From contig JANSXV010000007.1 in NCBI GenBank assembly GCA_024742735.1, positions 1 to 64,000 of the forward strand: DNA of 64,000 nucleotides, read 5' to 3'. The DNA is from Alphaproteobacteria bacterium. GTDB taxonomy: Bacteria; Pseudomonadota; Alphaproteobacteria; Caulobacterales; Maricaulaceae. A program made the position numbers and the translations under genes. A model generated the notes under the pieces. It was not told where the DNA came from and ran no database searches. It saw nothing but the letters and a program-made list of their open reading frames with translations. This document shows, one piece after another, positions 54,171 to 63,179 of the stretch; position 1 is the stretch's first letter, and each line of letters begins with the position of its first letter.

Positions 54171-55265
54171 CTAAAACCCGTCGGGCAAGTTGCTGATTGA
54201 GGCGGAGTTGCCGATTGCGGCCGCTGTGAGGCTCACCGAGCCGGTCACATCGTGGAGATGGATGTTGGCCGTCGCCCCGGTATAGGCTCGATTGAGCTGG
54301 GTGCTGTTTACGCCGAGCGCGGCCGTAGCTGGCAGCGTTGAGACGCTCAGGGAGTTGGAGATCGCCGCAGTGGTCGAGGTGAAGTCGCCTTCAAGGGCGT
54401 TGATTTCCACATTAGAGAACGCTTGGGGATCATAGCCGGCAAACTGCCAGGTATTGATCTGCACAGTGTCAGCGCCCTCAACGTCGAATGACGCAGAATT
54501 GCCGAGCGCAGCTGACGTGAGTTCGACCGCGCCAACCACGTCGTTCAGGTCCGCATTAAGCGTCGAGCGCGAGTCGCCACGAAAGAACTGGCGGCTGTTC
54601 GCAGACCAGTCGTCGAAGCCGCCGACTGCATCAATTTGATCCAGATTTCCCAGCTCCCCCTCACAAGCGCCTTCGTTGGCCGGGTCACATGAGTTCAGAT
54701 CCCCAATGTTCTCGTCAGCTCCGCCGACCGCCAGATCACCGCGCACGTTCACGCTTAATGAGTTGGCGATCGATGCGGCCGTTGCCGATACCGCAACATC
54801 ACCAGCACTGGGAGCGATGATACTGCCGCCTTCGATCATCATGTCCGAATAGAAGCGCCCCCAATGCGTAAACTGGGTGTTGCTTACCTGTGACGCACCA
54901 CCGTCGCCCTCAAACGCGTCGATGGAGATGGAGGCGGAGTTGCCGATGGCTGCGGTTGTCGCTTCCAGCGAACCCGCCGTGTCGCTGATGTCCACATACA
55001 TGTCAGCGGTCGCATTCCGCCAGCTGTCCTGAAAATTGCTGACATTCGCGGATCCACCGAGTTCGGCGGAGAACGAGTTGCCGATTGCGGCTGCGGTCAT
55101 GCTGACGCCTTCGGTGACGTTTCGCACATGGCCGTTCAGCTCGGCGCGGGTTTCAGCCCAGGTGCGCTGCTCGTTGCGGACCTGGTTTTCCTGTTGGGCC
55201 AGGGCCGGCGCCGCAACAGCGCAGGCGGCGGCCCCGGCAAGCAGGATGCTCATTTGCTTTTTCAT
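54171..55265 (-). CDS. hfaD: Curlin-repeat surface protein, HfaD-like holdfast anchor
   Basis: A 364-residue secreted protein with a signal peptide (1-23, LLAGAAACAVAAPALA). It has six copies of a motif like (L/V)(T/S)AAAIGNSxS, spaced about 50-60 residues apart (VSMTAAAIGNSFS, LEATTAAIGNSAS, VSLTAAAIGNSAS and others), each beginning a beta-rich unit. The same motif ends the HfaA protein encoded divergently. AAGGAG precedes the ATG. In Caulobacter, HfaA, HfaB and HfaD anchor the holdfast to the stalk, and HfaD is normally encoded in the same direction as hfaAB. The name is by similarity and position, with moderate certainty. Confidence 0.65.
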   Translation of the reverse strand: MKKQMSILLAGAAACAVAAPALAQQENQVRNEQRTWAETRAELNGHVRNVTEGVSMTAAAIGNSFSAELGGSANVSNFQDSWRNATADMYVDISDTAGSLEATTAAIGNSASISIDAFEGDGGASQVSNTQFTHWGRFYSDMMIEGGSIIAPSAGDVAVSATAASIANSLSVNVRGDLAVGGADENIGDLNSCDPANEGACEGELGNLDQIDAVGGFDDWSANSRQFFRGDSRSTLNADLNDVVGAVELTSAALGNSASFDVEGADTVQINTWQFAGYDPQAFSNVEINALEGDFTSTTAAISNSLSVSTLPATAALGVNSTQLNRAYTGATANIHLHDVTGSVSLTAAAIGNSASISNLPDGF

Positions 55266-55426
55266 GACGATCTCCTTGGTTCATGTCATCGCCGCCGGAC
55301 ATGGCGACCCCCTCCACGCCGCAAGAACCAGGCGCACAAAATCGAGCGTTTCGCATTTACCGTTTCAGGCCGATCGGGCATCGGAGCAGCCCAGTCAGGA
55401 CGCAAACACCCCATTAAACATCGTTA

Positions 55427-55444
55427 ATTTTGTAGATACAAAAT
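55427..55444. promoter_or_regulatory. Extended palindrome in the hfa divergent region
   Basis: ATTTTGTA-GA-TACAAAAT is perfect over eight bases per arm, the best copy of the TTTGTA-N2-TACAAA element. It lies 162 bases ahead of the hfaD-like start and 222 bases ahead of hfaA, and could serve both directions. The surrounding 55266-55665 stretch is AT-rich and has no other gene. Confidence 0.65.
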
Positions 55445-55665
55445 AAATATAGATCGTCCCCAAACAGGGCATGCATGTCCTTTTTTGGGATCGAGTTTCT
55501 GTTATATAGTAAACTAATTGTTACATTTAATGATGCGATGCGCATTTTCAATTCAAATGGCCGATTTCGCCATCATAACATTCAAACCACAATGCATGGC
55601 ACATCAATTGCGCTGGTCTGTCCTAGATGTCCCAAAATCAACAAGGGACGGTTGGAGACAGTCCG

Positions 55666-56079
55666 ATGGGCACAGGCAATCGCATTCTGAGCGCGGTGTT
55701 CGCAGCTTTCGCAGCCAGCGCGCTCAGCGCAGCAGCGCAAGCTGAGCAACCCCGGCCAGGCTGGAGCGAGCCCTATGGCTGGTCCAGCCGCCAGGCGGCT
55801 GAGCCCTACCGGCCTGAAAGCCGGGACGCAGCCGGCAACCGCATCCTCTACAACGGCCGGCCCGTATCGCTGCCCAGCGGGCAGGCGGGGCCATCCAGCC
55901 GCGCCGCCAGCTTCAACAGCGGCGTAAGCAGTCTGGGCCCCAGCACTCTGTCTCGCACCACGCTGACCGCCGCCGCGATCGGCAACAGCGTCGACATCCG
56001 CAATGTCCGCAACAGCACCATCATCATCAATCAGCACAATACCGGGCGCCAGAGCGCCACGGTGAACCGTGGAGGATAA
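55666..56079 (+). CDS. hfaA: HfaA-like holdfast anchor protein (curlin-like)
   Basis: A 137-residue secreted protein; Caulobacter HfaA is of similar size. Signal peptide AVFAAFAASALSAAAQAEQ. A proline- and serine-rich middle is followed by one curlin-like unit, TTLTAAAIGNSVDIRNVRNS then TIIINQHNTGRQSATVNRG. I start at 55666, with GGAG eight bases before it; an ATG at 55627 is less likely. It is three bases before hfaB, whose CsgG-type pore should export it to the cell surface. Confidence 0.75.
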   Translation: MGTGNRILSAVFAAFAASALSAAAQAEQPRPGWSEPYGWSSRQAAEPYRPESRDAAGNRILYNGRPVSLPSGQAGPSSRAASFNSGVSSLGPSTLSRTTLTAAAIGNSVDIRNVRNSTIIINQHNTGRQSATVNRGG

Positions 56080-56082
56080 GTC

Positions 56083-57318
56083 ATGACCCCTCGCATGCTC
56101 CTCGCAACCACAGCGCTTTGCCTTGCAAGCCTGTCCGCATGCGCGACATCTCAGACCCAACGCCCGGAACCGGTGACGCCGCTGCGCGGCCCACAGGAGG
56201 CCGTGGTGGAGACAGACTACAGCGCCGCGCTGCTATGCCTGGGGCGCTATGTCGGCGCTCAGCCCTTCCCTGCTCCGAGGATCGCGATCGGCCATATCAG
56301 CGACATGACTGGCGCAACAGACTACTTTAACGGAGCCCGCGTCACTCAAGGCGCGTCGCTGATGGCGATGACCGCCCTTGCCGATGCAGGCGTTCGCGTG
56401 GTCGAGCGCTTCGACATGGGCGTGATCCAGGCTGAGATGAATTACGCTCAGACTGGGCTTGTGCGCGACTCCGACACGCAGCTCCGCGAACTCAGCCCCG
56501 GCATGCTCCAGGGGGTCGATCTCTACATCGTGGGCGGCCTGACCGAGTTCAATCCCAACATCCGCTCGCGCGGAAGCGACCTTTATGGCGCCGATGAGCG
56601 CGCAACCGGCGCGGCGGCCTCGATCGGACTGAACACGCAGACGATCGACGTTGCGATGGATCTGCGGCTCGTCGATGCGACTTCCAGCGAAGTGCTGGCC
56701 GTGCGCGCCCTGCGCAAGCAGATCATCGGTCGGGAGATCGAACTTGGCGTGTTCGAGTTCATGTCAGGCGGCGTTGTCGATATCGCAGCAGGTCAGCGCG
56801 CCCTCGAACCTGTGCAGACCGCCGTACGCACCATGATCGATCGGGCGATCTTCGAGTTCGTGGGGTCGCTCTATAACCTTCCCGCGCATGTATGCCTGGA
56901 TGGTCGAGAGGCCCCCGTACAAAGCGCCCCCACCCCAGCTCGAGGCAGACTGATCGAGCCACAGAACCAACCCTCGCAAACCATGCCAAGCGAAACCCCG
57001 CAAGCCCCCAACCATCGCCCCGCGCAACAAGCGCCAAATGCAATGCGGGGCCCAGCCGCCGCGAACGAAGTCGGGATGCATCTCGGGTCATTCAGGACTG
57101 AAGGGCATGCGCAACTCCGGTGGCATGAGCTACAGATGAGACACCCCGAAGCGCTTGAAGATCTACAACAACTTGTCGTGCCCGCTCAGATAACCGGTCA
57201 AGGTCAAGTCTACGGCCTCCTAGCCGGACCATTTTATTCAATGGAATCCGCAGAGCGTCGGTGCGAGGAATTGAACGCACGGAGCCAGTACTGCCGCGCC
57301 ACGCGCTTAACGCCTTAA
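56083..57318 (+). CDS. hfaB: HfaB (CsgG-family) secretion lipoprotein with SPOR domain
   Basis: A 411-residue outer-membrane lipoprotein. Lipobox LASLSACATSQ. The CsgG/HfaB domain spans about 40-275 (RIAIGHISDMTGATDYFNGA, ERFDMGVIQAEMNYAQTGL, VDLYIVGGLTEFNPNIRSRG, IDVAMDLRLVDATSSEV). It forms a pore for HfaA and HfaD. A proline- and glutamine-rich linker (about 280-325) leads to a C-terminal SPOR domain (about 330-411: VGMHLGSFRTEGHAQLRWHE, GLLAGPFYSMESAERRCEEL), which binds denuded peptidoglycan. GGAGG precedes the ATG. The SPOR fusion could place the pore at a division or pole site. Confidence 0.85.
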   Translation: MTPRMLLATTALCLASLSACATSQTQRPEPVTPLRGPQEAVVETDYSAALLCLGRYVGAQPFPAPRIAIGHISDMTGATDYFNGARVTQGASLMAMTALADAGVRVVERFDMGVIQAEMNYAQTGLVRDSDTQLRELSPGMLQGVDLYIVGGLTEFNPNIRSRGSDLYGADERATGAAASIGLNTQTIDVAMDLRLVDATSSEVLAVRALRKQIIGREIELGVFEFMSGGVVDIAAGQRALEPVQTAVRTMIDRAIFEFVGSLYNLPAHVCLDGREAPVQSAPTPARGRLIEPQNQPSQTMPSETPQAPNHRPAQQAPNAMRGPAAANEVGMHLGSFRTEGHAQLRWHELQMRHPEALEDLQQLVVPAQITGQGQVYGLLAGPFYSMESAERRCEELNARSQYCRATRLTP

Positions 57319-57448
57319 AGGCGCGGGCTGGCAGCTGTCATCTCGGTAGCCATATAAGGCCGCACCTTGCCGCGGGAAGGACGCAGAGGCGATATGTCCT
57401 CGACAAGGAGCCGCAACGCGGCGCCGAGATCAGGCTTACCTGGTCACG

Positions 57449-57688
57449 GCCAACGATGTCAGGATGACGAACGTCGTTTATGACCCGCTCTGCGCCTGCC
57501 GCCGCTTGCGGACCCTCACCGTAAACGGTGCTTACACTCGCTACGTCCAAGCCCTCATGACCCGCGAGCGGTTCACCAGTGCCGACGTCGGTGGCGTGCT
57601 TCAGCGAATTGGCGGCAGCCACTGGCATCCCAAGTCCGTCCGGGTCGATCAGGGGCCTGAGTTCATCACGCGTGACCTGGACCTTTGA
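57449..57688 (+). pseudogene. IS3-family orfB remnant
   Basis: The frame TANDVRMTNVVYDPL, RRLRTLTVNGAYTRYVQAL, PKSVRVDQGPEFITRDLDL resembles the DDE core of an IS3 OrfB (NDVWSMDFVYDRL, LRTLTVVDAYTR, IRVDQGTEF), with the first Asp region altered and the rest missing after 57688. No ends are seen. The stretch to 57972 has no gene I can support. Confidence 0.7.
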
Positions 57689-57972
57689 GCCTATACGAAC
57701 CGAGTGGTGCGCAGCCTCCCACGGCCCGGATCCGGGGGCCTGGGTCAAAAGTGACCCGAGAGGCTCAGGCGCCCCTCGGGTCCAGTCGTGGATATGAAGA
57801 CTGCAGAGCCGACGGGTTCGGCCTGCATTTTGAGTTTCTAACGCTATCATCGTACCGACTGAATAACTGCGCTACAAAATCAATGTGACGCTACAACCGA
57901 GACCCCCAGCAAACCACCGCTGATCGTTTATCCGATTCCGGAAAACAGTGTCAAATATTGCCCTTCTTTCAT

Positions 57973-59589
57973 TCAACTTGATTTTGAAAGAATTTTATCA
58001 ACCTCAGAAAAGTCAATTGGCTTCTTTAGGACTCCGTAGAAGCCCGCCGCCTTATACTCTTCCAATTGCTGCTGCATCACATTCGCAGTGGCCGCGTAAA
58101 TTGGACGTTCGGGCATACCATGCACCTGTTCGAATTGGCGAATTTGGCGACAGACCTCAATGCCGTCCAGAAGCGGCATCCTTATATCTAAAAACACGAG
58201 ATCAGGATTGTGCTCACGATACAAACGCAACGCTTGAAGTCCATCATTCGCCAACAGCACTCGCGCCTTCTTCATGCGCAGGTACTCTCCAAAAACAAAC
58301 CTGTTTGTAGGGTCATCCTCCGCCAACAAAGCACAGGGCCCAGTGTCGCGTCGCGGGAACTTTCGACGCTTATGAAGCCTCGAACCTCCTCGCGGCGCAG
58401 ATTGATTTGCAGCCGGATCGAGTGGCAGACGGACTTTGAATTCCGTTCCCCTTCCAACTTCACTCTCGACCTGAATTTCACCCCCCATCGCCTGAACGAT
58501 CGTCGAAACTACCGAAAGCCCAAGCCCAACACCGTCGATGGACGCCCCCTCTTTGGCATGCACCTGGACGAAAGGCTCAAAAATATGCTGCATCTTGTCA
58601 GGCTCAATCCCGATACCGGTGTCCTTGACCATGATTTCCACCCCTGGCTCGCTCAGTCCTTTTCCGGAACCACCCGTGTCAGCAAGTTCCCTTATGGAGA
58701 TCCAAATAAAACCACTTCTTGTATACTTAATCGCGTTCCCAACCAAGTTTGATATAACTTGATAGATTCTAGCTTTATCGCCGATATATGACGCGTGTAT
58801 AATATTTTTTACAATAGACACTCCATCATCAATCGCAATCGACGCAATTTGACGATCAAGTAATTCTTCTATTTCATAAAAATTGAAATCTAAGCGCTCT
58901 AAGTCAACCGTCTTGCTTTCGATCTTTGATAGATCAATTATGTCATCAACGATTCGCTTCAGTAAATATCCACTCTCTGATATTTGTTTAGATAATTCGA
59001 TTGATTTTGCGTCGGGCGCCGATAGTTCCAAAATTTTGGCGAGCCCAAGAATACCATTTAACGGGTTGCGTATTTCGTGTGACACATCTGCTATTAATTT
59101 TGATTTAGCGGCACTCAGGGTTTCCGCACGATCACGTTCTGACTGATAAAATCCAGCCAGCTTGAGTGCGTCTGAACGAAGCTCATCATTGAGTGCGCTC
59201 ACCACGAACAACTCAGCGGTACAGTCAACGGGGCTAAAATCATCAAACGAATACTGATCGACCGAATCATTCTCCAATATATGGCACGCTAGAACTGCAA
59301 TGCCTTTATTTTGAAGGGATACAAAACCTCTCATTTTTATATTCGGATCTTTAACAGCCTTCAAATTTATAATATTGCCGTCACGTAGCGCTGAATTACG
59401 TGGATTCACCCCTTCTCCTACGGGGCGGAACCAATCAAATACATGGAGTCCAAGAGGAGCACGACCGAAACGCCGGCTCAGAGAGGGTCCTAGACTTGAT
59501 ATTATACCTTGGTTATCCGTGATGAAGTAAGCAGGGAATAGGCGACCAACTGTGTCGCTCGATAAACGGATAACGTTTGATAGAGACAT
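57973..59589 (-). CDS. HNOBA-domain hybrid histidine kinase
   Basis: A 538-residue protein. Residues 15-150 match the HNOBA domain found with H-NOX (LFPAYFITDNQGIISSLGPS, MRGFVSLQNKGIAVLACH). A DHp helix holds the phospho-accepting H171 in DVSHEIRNPLNGIL. The ATPase domain has NLVGNAIKYTR, KDTGIGIEPDKM and VGLGLSVV. A receiver domain (about 415-538) has D468 in LVFLDIRMPLLDG and a conserved lysine in LKKP. It lies two bases after the H-NOX gene, which should control its activity with bound NO. The DNA is AT-rich. No output regulator is encoded beside it, so the phosphorelay partner is unknown. Confidence 0.88.
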   Translation of the reverse strand: MSLSNVIRLSSDTVGRLFPAYFITDNQGIISSLGPSLSRRFGRAPLGLHVFDWFRPVGEGVNPRNSALRDGNIINLKAVKDPNIKMRGFVSLQNKGIAVLACHILENDSVDQYSFDDFSPVDCTAELFVVSALNDELRSDALKLAGFYQSERDRAETLSAAKSKLIADVSHEIRNPLNGILGLAKILELSAPDAKSIELSKQISESGYLLKRIVDDIIDLSKIESKTVDLERLDFNFYEIEELLDRQIASIAIDDGVSIVKNIIHASYIGDKARIYQVISNLVGNAIKYTRSGFIWISIRELADTGGSGKGLSEPGVEIMVKDTGIGIEPDKMQHIFEPFVQVHAKEGASIDGVGLGLSVVSTIVQAMGGEIQVESEVGRGTEFKVRLPLDPAANQSAPRGGSRLHKRRKFPRRDTGPCALLAEDDPTNRFVFGEYLRMKKARVLLANDGLQALRLYREHNPDLVFLDIRMPLLDGIEVCRQIRQFEQVHGMPERPIYAATANVMQQQLEEYKAAGFYGVLKKPIDFSEVDKILSKSS

Positions 59590-59591
59590 TG

Positions 59592-60131
59592 TTATGATAA
59601 AATTATATTGATTTCGAAAATATGAGAGCCAGATTTATTATCATACGAGACCGTACCGTCGAGCTCGAAGTGGTCTAACAAACCGGCTAGCAGACCCGAT
59701 ACGAACTCCGAAAGCCCCTCTCTCGGTGATATGTATTCGACAATGAAGTTATTTTCTTCCGATCTTATAAGATCAAATTTTGGTAATGTCGCATTCGGCA
59801 TCGAGATAGATAGCGATTCGTGCATCCTGTTTATGTTCGACAGAAAATCAGTGAGATTTCGCCCGGCCATTGACAGTATTTTTGAATATTGCGTTTTGGA
59901 TACATGTTGAACCCAATAACGACCGAATAAATTTAAGAGACGGTCGTGCTCCAAATTCATTTCACTGGCTACGGCATCTATAAGCGCATAGGTATGACCG
60001 TCATCGTAATGATAACCGCTGATGAAATGCTCTTCCGTTAAGCCACTGTTTCTAATTATATCATCCCAGCCGTCGGCCCCGAGCGCCTCTGTCGCCATCT
60101 GCCTGGCGGCAACATGAATCATTCCATACAT
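59592..60131 (-). CDS. H-NOX heme-nitric oxide sensor
   Basis: A 179-residue heme protein. It starts MYGMIHVAARQMATEALGAD, close to the canonical MYG-I start, so I use 60131 although the frame opens at 60167. The proximal heme ligand is H104 (NINRMHESLSI), and the Y-x-S-x-R heme-propionate motif is YISPR (Y133, S135, R137). It should bind NO and signal through the HNOBA kinase just downstream. No Shine-Dalgarno is obvious. In other bacteria such pairs tie NO to c-di-GMP and biofilm; the holdfast genes nearby fit. Confidence 0.9.
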   Translation of the reverse strand: MYGMIHVAARQMATEALGADGWDDIIRNSGLTEEHFISGYHYDDGHTYALIDAVASEMNLEHDRLLNLFGRYWVQHVSKTQYSKILSMAGRNLTDFLSNINRMHESLSISMPNATLPKFDLIRSEENNFIVEYISPREGLSEFVSGLLAGLLDHFELDGTVSYDNKSGSHIFEINIILS

Positions 60132-60699
60132 GGCTATATGCGTTCCGAAACGCAGCCTCGCGGGCAATAAGATTTTATTTGTACTCTCGCATTTTCGGTA
60201 TCAGTGATTTCAAATTCGAGGCTGCGGGCTGCCAGATCCATAATGTCATTTGTCGTGCGGGCGCTGGTCGCTTGATGGAACGGAGGCTTAGCGGGAGGTG
60301 CAATTGTACAGTCACAGGCTGAACCTGCATGAATTCTCTTGAGCGTCCCAGTCTTGGACCAATCGACATCCTAGTGCCAGGCCCTGACACTGACGGGGCA
60401 ATAAGCTATCAGGGCAAGGTGCCCTCTTGGCTGCTATAATCGCCTGCGAGGACTCATTGGAATTTGTTCCTATCAGGCACCCTCGCATGTGAGCAGCTTT
60501 AACCCAGCATGGACGCCGTCTCGGGCGCGAATATGGTTTTCTCGGCTTAGCTGCGTTGTCAGCATTCCTATAGGTCTCTTCGCTATTTTCAGCGCCTTGG
60601 AGCCACGCCACGTCAGCAGCCTAGCATTCAGCCAGCCCGACTGCCTTTGGCCGAGATTTGGTAAAGTGGAACCAGCTCGCCAATTATTGAGCGTTGGCG
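60132..60699. other. Intergenic stretch without a recognised gene
   Basis: About 570 bases between H-NOX and the next minus-strand gene. The frames here are short and disagree with the composition of real genes. The stretch probably holds the H-NOX promoter near its left side and a terminator for neither side that I can see. Confidence 0.4.
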
Positions 60700-61185
60700 T
60701 TACCTGGAAGCGATCTTACGCATCACGGGGTCGGCTGCGGATCGGGGCGCCCTCATCCAACGGATTTCGGTTTCGCCTGCCGTGACCGTTGTGAGCTGTG
60801 TTACGACGCTCTTACCGAAAGCCTCTGACGCGTTCGTTAGGTCGTATGGCAGTTCGAGGTCGATGGACAATTCATCACAACCGACTTCGAGGTCCCGCGC
60901 CAATCGGACAGCAGCCGCCTCGGACATCGGGCACCCGAACATGCATGAGCGCATCAAGAGGGAGACGTGGCCATCAGCCTGAGGATTGAGGAGCAGCATT
61001 ATGTCCAGGTCGGGCTTCGCAAGTTGGGCGCTAATTTCGCCGAGGATAGCGGATACCGCGGTACCTCCGAGCTGAATTTGCAAGTGCTCCTCATCAAGCC
61101 AGACCGTCGCGCCTGACGCGCCCTGCGCGTTTGAGATGCTCAACTCTGATCGAGCATTCAAAAACTTTATGTGCATTTCGTTCAT
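60700..61185 (-). CDS. Hypothetical protein
   Basis: A 161-residue protein starting MNEMHIKFLNARSELSI at 61185, with AGGGAAG seven bases upstream. It is mainly beta/alpha with a segment LDIMLLLNPQADGHVSLLMR and cysteines in RSCMFGCPMSEA. No signal peptide or membrane helix is visible. I know no family for it. It faces away from the flagellin gene at 61560, with a gap of 374 bases (61186-61559) that holds the flagellin promoter and no other gene. Confidence 0.5.
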   Translation of the reverse strand: MNEMHIKFLNARSELSISNAQGASGATVWLDEEHLQIQLGGTAVSAILGEISAQLAKPDLDIMLLLNPQADGHVSLLMRSCMFGCPMSEAAAVRLARDLEVGCDELSIDLELPYDLTNASEAFGKSVVTQLTTVTAGETEIRWMRAPRSAADPVMRKIASR

Positions 61186-61559
61186 GATCAGATCTTCCCT
61201 GAATCTCCGACCGTCATGGTTAGTAAAACCGGCAAAAGAAGTACTTGCTTTGGTCGCAAAAAATTTGTCGCGGTAACTTCTATTGAGACAAGCGTTATCG
61301 GGGCGCACACAAATTTGCCGGGCCCTTTCGCGCCCCGATCGGCAAAACGGCCTCGCCAATCGCATCCATGCCTTACAGAGAAGGCGAGGTCTCGACTCCC
61401 GACTCGATCAGGGCTGAATGGCTCAGGGGCCTTATTCAACACGGTCTTTGAGGCTGTTGTATCCCAAGAAATTTTATGGGGCCCGGCTAACGCACCGTCC
61501 AGTGATGAGGCTTTCAAATGGAAGGCTTAGAATGCGCGACTTCAGAATGAGGTCTGACA

Positions 61560-63050
61560 ATGGTGGACATATCTGCCTATGCACCGTCGCTCTCCGCAGT
61601 GGGAGCCGCGCGAACAGCCACCGCTTCAGCGGACAAAGTCGCCACCGGCTATGGTGAGCGACCGACCTTTCGTGATGATGCTGTAACTGCCGGTTCGGCA
61701 ACACGAGCCATGACCAGCAAGATCAGCCGGCTCAACGATGTACGCGCGCTAGAGCGCATTGAAGGCAATCTGGATGTCACCCTCGCCGCGACAGATGGGA
61801 TCAATGACCTCCTCAGCGAGATGATGTCTGTGGCTGCGAATCTGCAGGATCAAAGCTTGTCCGCCGAAATGCGCACCAGCCTCATCGGTGAGTTCGACAA
61901 GCTTGGCGCTCGCATCGATGAACTGACCGAAATGGCCAGCTTAGGTGGCCGAAACCTCATCAATCCCGATGCGTCACAAATCTCAGGTGATTTGGAGCTG
62001 CCCGATGGTCAGGTGGTGGAGGCAAAGGACCTACGTCTGAATAAAGGGCGAATTCTCTCGATTGGGGCGGTCCAAGAGAGCCTCCAGTACACAATCGCGT
62101 TTAATGGTAGCACTGCGGTAGAGACGCATAATGGCGCCGCCCCAATGCCCGCTCCAACGACTGCAGGGTATCCACCGGTATACGGAGAAGGACCGACCGG
62201 AAGCCAAGCGCTAAATGGCAATGGCCGAGTACAATACCTACTCGATGGGCCAAATGCCGCCACAAATGAAATCACGATTAGCATGTCCTTGAAGCAAGGG
62301 CTTCATGGCCTGAACAATGCGCTCCAATTTACGAATAACACCGATCAAATTGAAGCCCACTTTCACAATCAAAGATTGTTTATTAGGCACAATGGTGTTG
62401 GAATACAGAATATTGCAACTGGGTTGGACTGGTTTCGATTTTCAATGTCTATTGATGAATCGGGCTCCGCTTCCGTTTATAAAGATGGCGAGGTTTTCGC
62501 GAACTTTATGTTAACCAACCCAATTGGTGGTGATGACTTCAACCCAAAGCGAATTTGGTTCGAAGGAAATGGTGCACAGGATGACGTGTCCATCCATTCT
62601 GTCGCCCTGTCCAAAGCGGAGATAGAGCAAGCTGATAGATGGTCCGCTATCGGGGTGCAAAACTGGAGCAATTGGCGAGACTCTGGGCGATGGGACTTGG
62701 TTGGTGTCGACCTACAACAGTCCGTCAAAAGCCTCGCAGCCGTTGAAGCATCGATCGGCGGCGCGGCCCGGACAGCTGAACTCAAAGCCCAGATTCAGCA
62801 GCGCATGGTGGACGCCATCGATAGCGCCGCTGCGCGACTGGTGAACAAGGATATCGATCGCCTGGGTTCGCTGCGGGCGGCCGGCGCGGTGCGCGAACAG
62901 CTCGCCCAGGCCATGATGCAAAGTCAGACCACCACCCTGTCAGCTCAAACCAGCCTGTTCTCGAATGCCCTTGGCCTTTTTGACTCCATGAATATCGGTG
63001 GCTTCCGCCCCATGGGACTTGAAACGGCAGGAGCACGTGGCGGGCTGTAG
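61560..63050 (+). CDS. Flagellin with LamG-like insertion
   Basis: A 496-residue flagellin. The N-terminal D0/D1 part (1-170) has SADKVATGYGERPTFRDDAV, LNDVRALERIEGNLDVTLAA and ELTEMASLGGRNLINPDASQ. The C-terminal part (about 370-496) has LKAQIQQRMVDAIDSAAARL and SAQTSLFSNALGLFDSMN. In between, residues about 224-362 look like a laminin-G/concanavalin domain: TNEITISMSLKQGLHGLNNA, DWFRFSMSIDESGSASVYKD and DDVSIHSVALSKAEIEQAD. Such a domain binds glycans or proteins and would project from the filament surface. GAGG precedes the ATG. A tandem paralogue follows at 63180 with a similar promoter. Confidence 0.8.
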   Translation: MVDISAYAPSLSAVGAARTATASADKVATGYGERPTFRDDAVTAGSATRAMTSKISRLNDVRALERIEGNLDVTLAATDGINDLLSEMMSVAANLQDQSLSAEMRTSLIGEFDKLGARIDELTEMASLGGRNLINPDASQISGDLELPDGQVVEAKDLRLNKGRILSIGAVQESLQYTIAFNGSTAVETHNGAAPMPAPTTAGYPPVYGEGPTGSQALNGNGRVQYLLDGPNAATNEITISMSLKQGLHGLNNALQFTNNTDQIEAHFHNQRLFIRHNGVGIQNIATGLDWFRFSMSIDESGSASVYKDGEVFANFMLTNPIGGDDFNPKRIWFEGNGAQDDVSIHSVALSKAEIEQADRWSAIGVQNWSNWRDSGRWDLVGVDLQQSVKSLAAVEASIGGAARTAELKAQIQQRMVDAIDSAAARLVNKDIDRLGSLRAAGAVREQLAQAMMQSQTTTLSAQTSLFSNALGLFDSMNIGGFRPMGLETAGARGGL

Positions 63051-63179
63051 CGCTCATTGAGGCCACACATCTCTTTTGTATTCCAATAAATTTTGGCCGG
63101 TTCAGCTAATCCACGGTCCATCGATCGGGCTTATCGGTTGTAAGCTTAGAAGTGCGTGACTTCAGAACGAGGTCTTACC

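Noticed and set aside
55412-55427. Possible CtrA site TTAA-N6-TTAA in the hfa intergenic region
   Set aside because: The spacing is six, while the known CtrA consensus has seven bases between the half sites.
57338-57850. Minus-strand frame of 170 codons over the IS3 remnant
   Set aside because: It runs opposite the recognisable OrfB remnant and has no matching domain.
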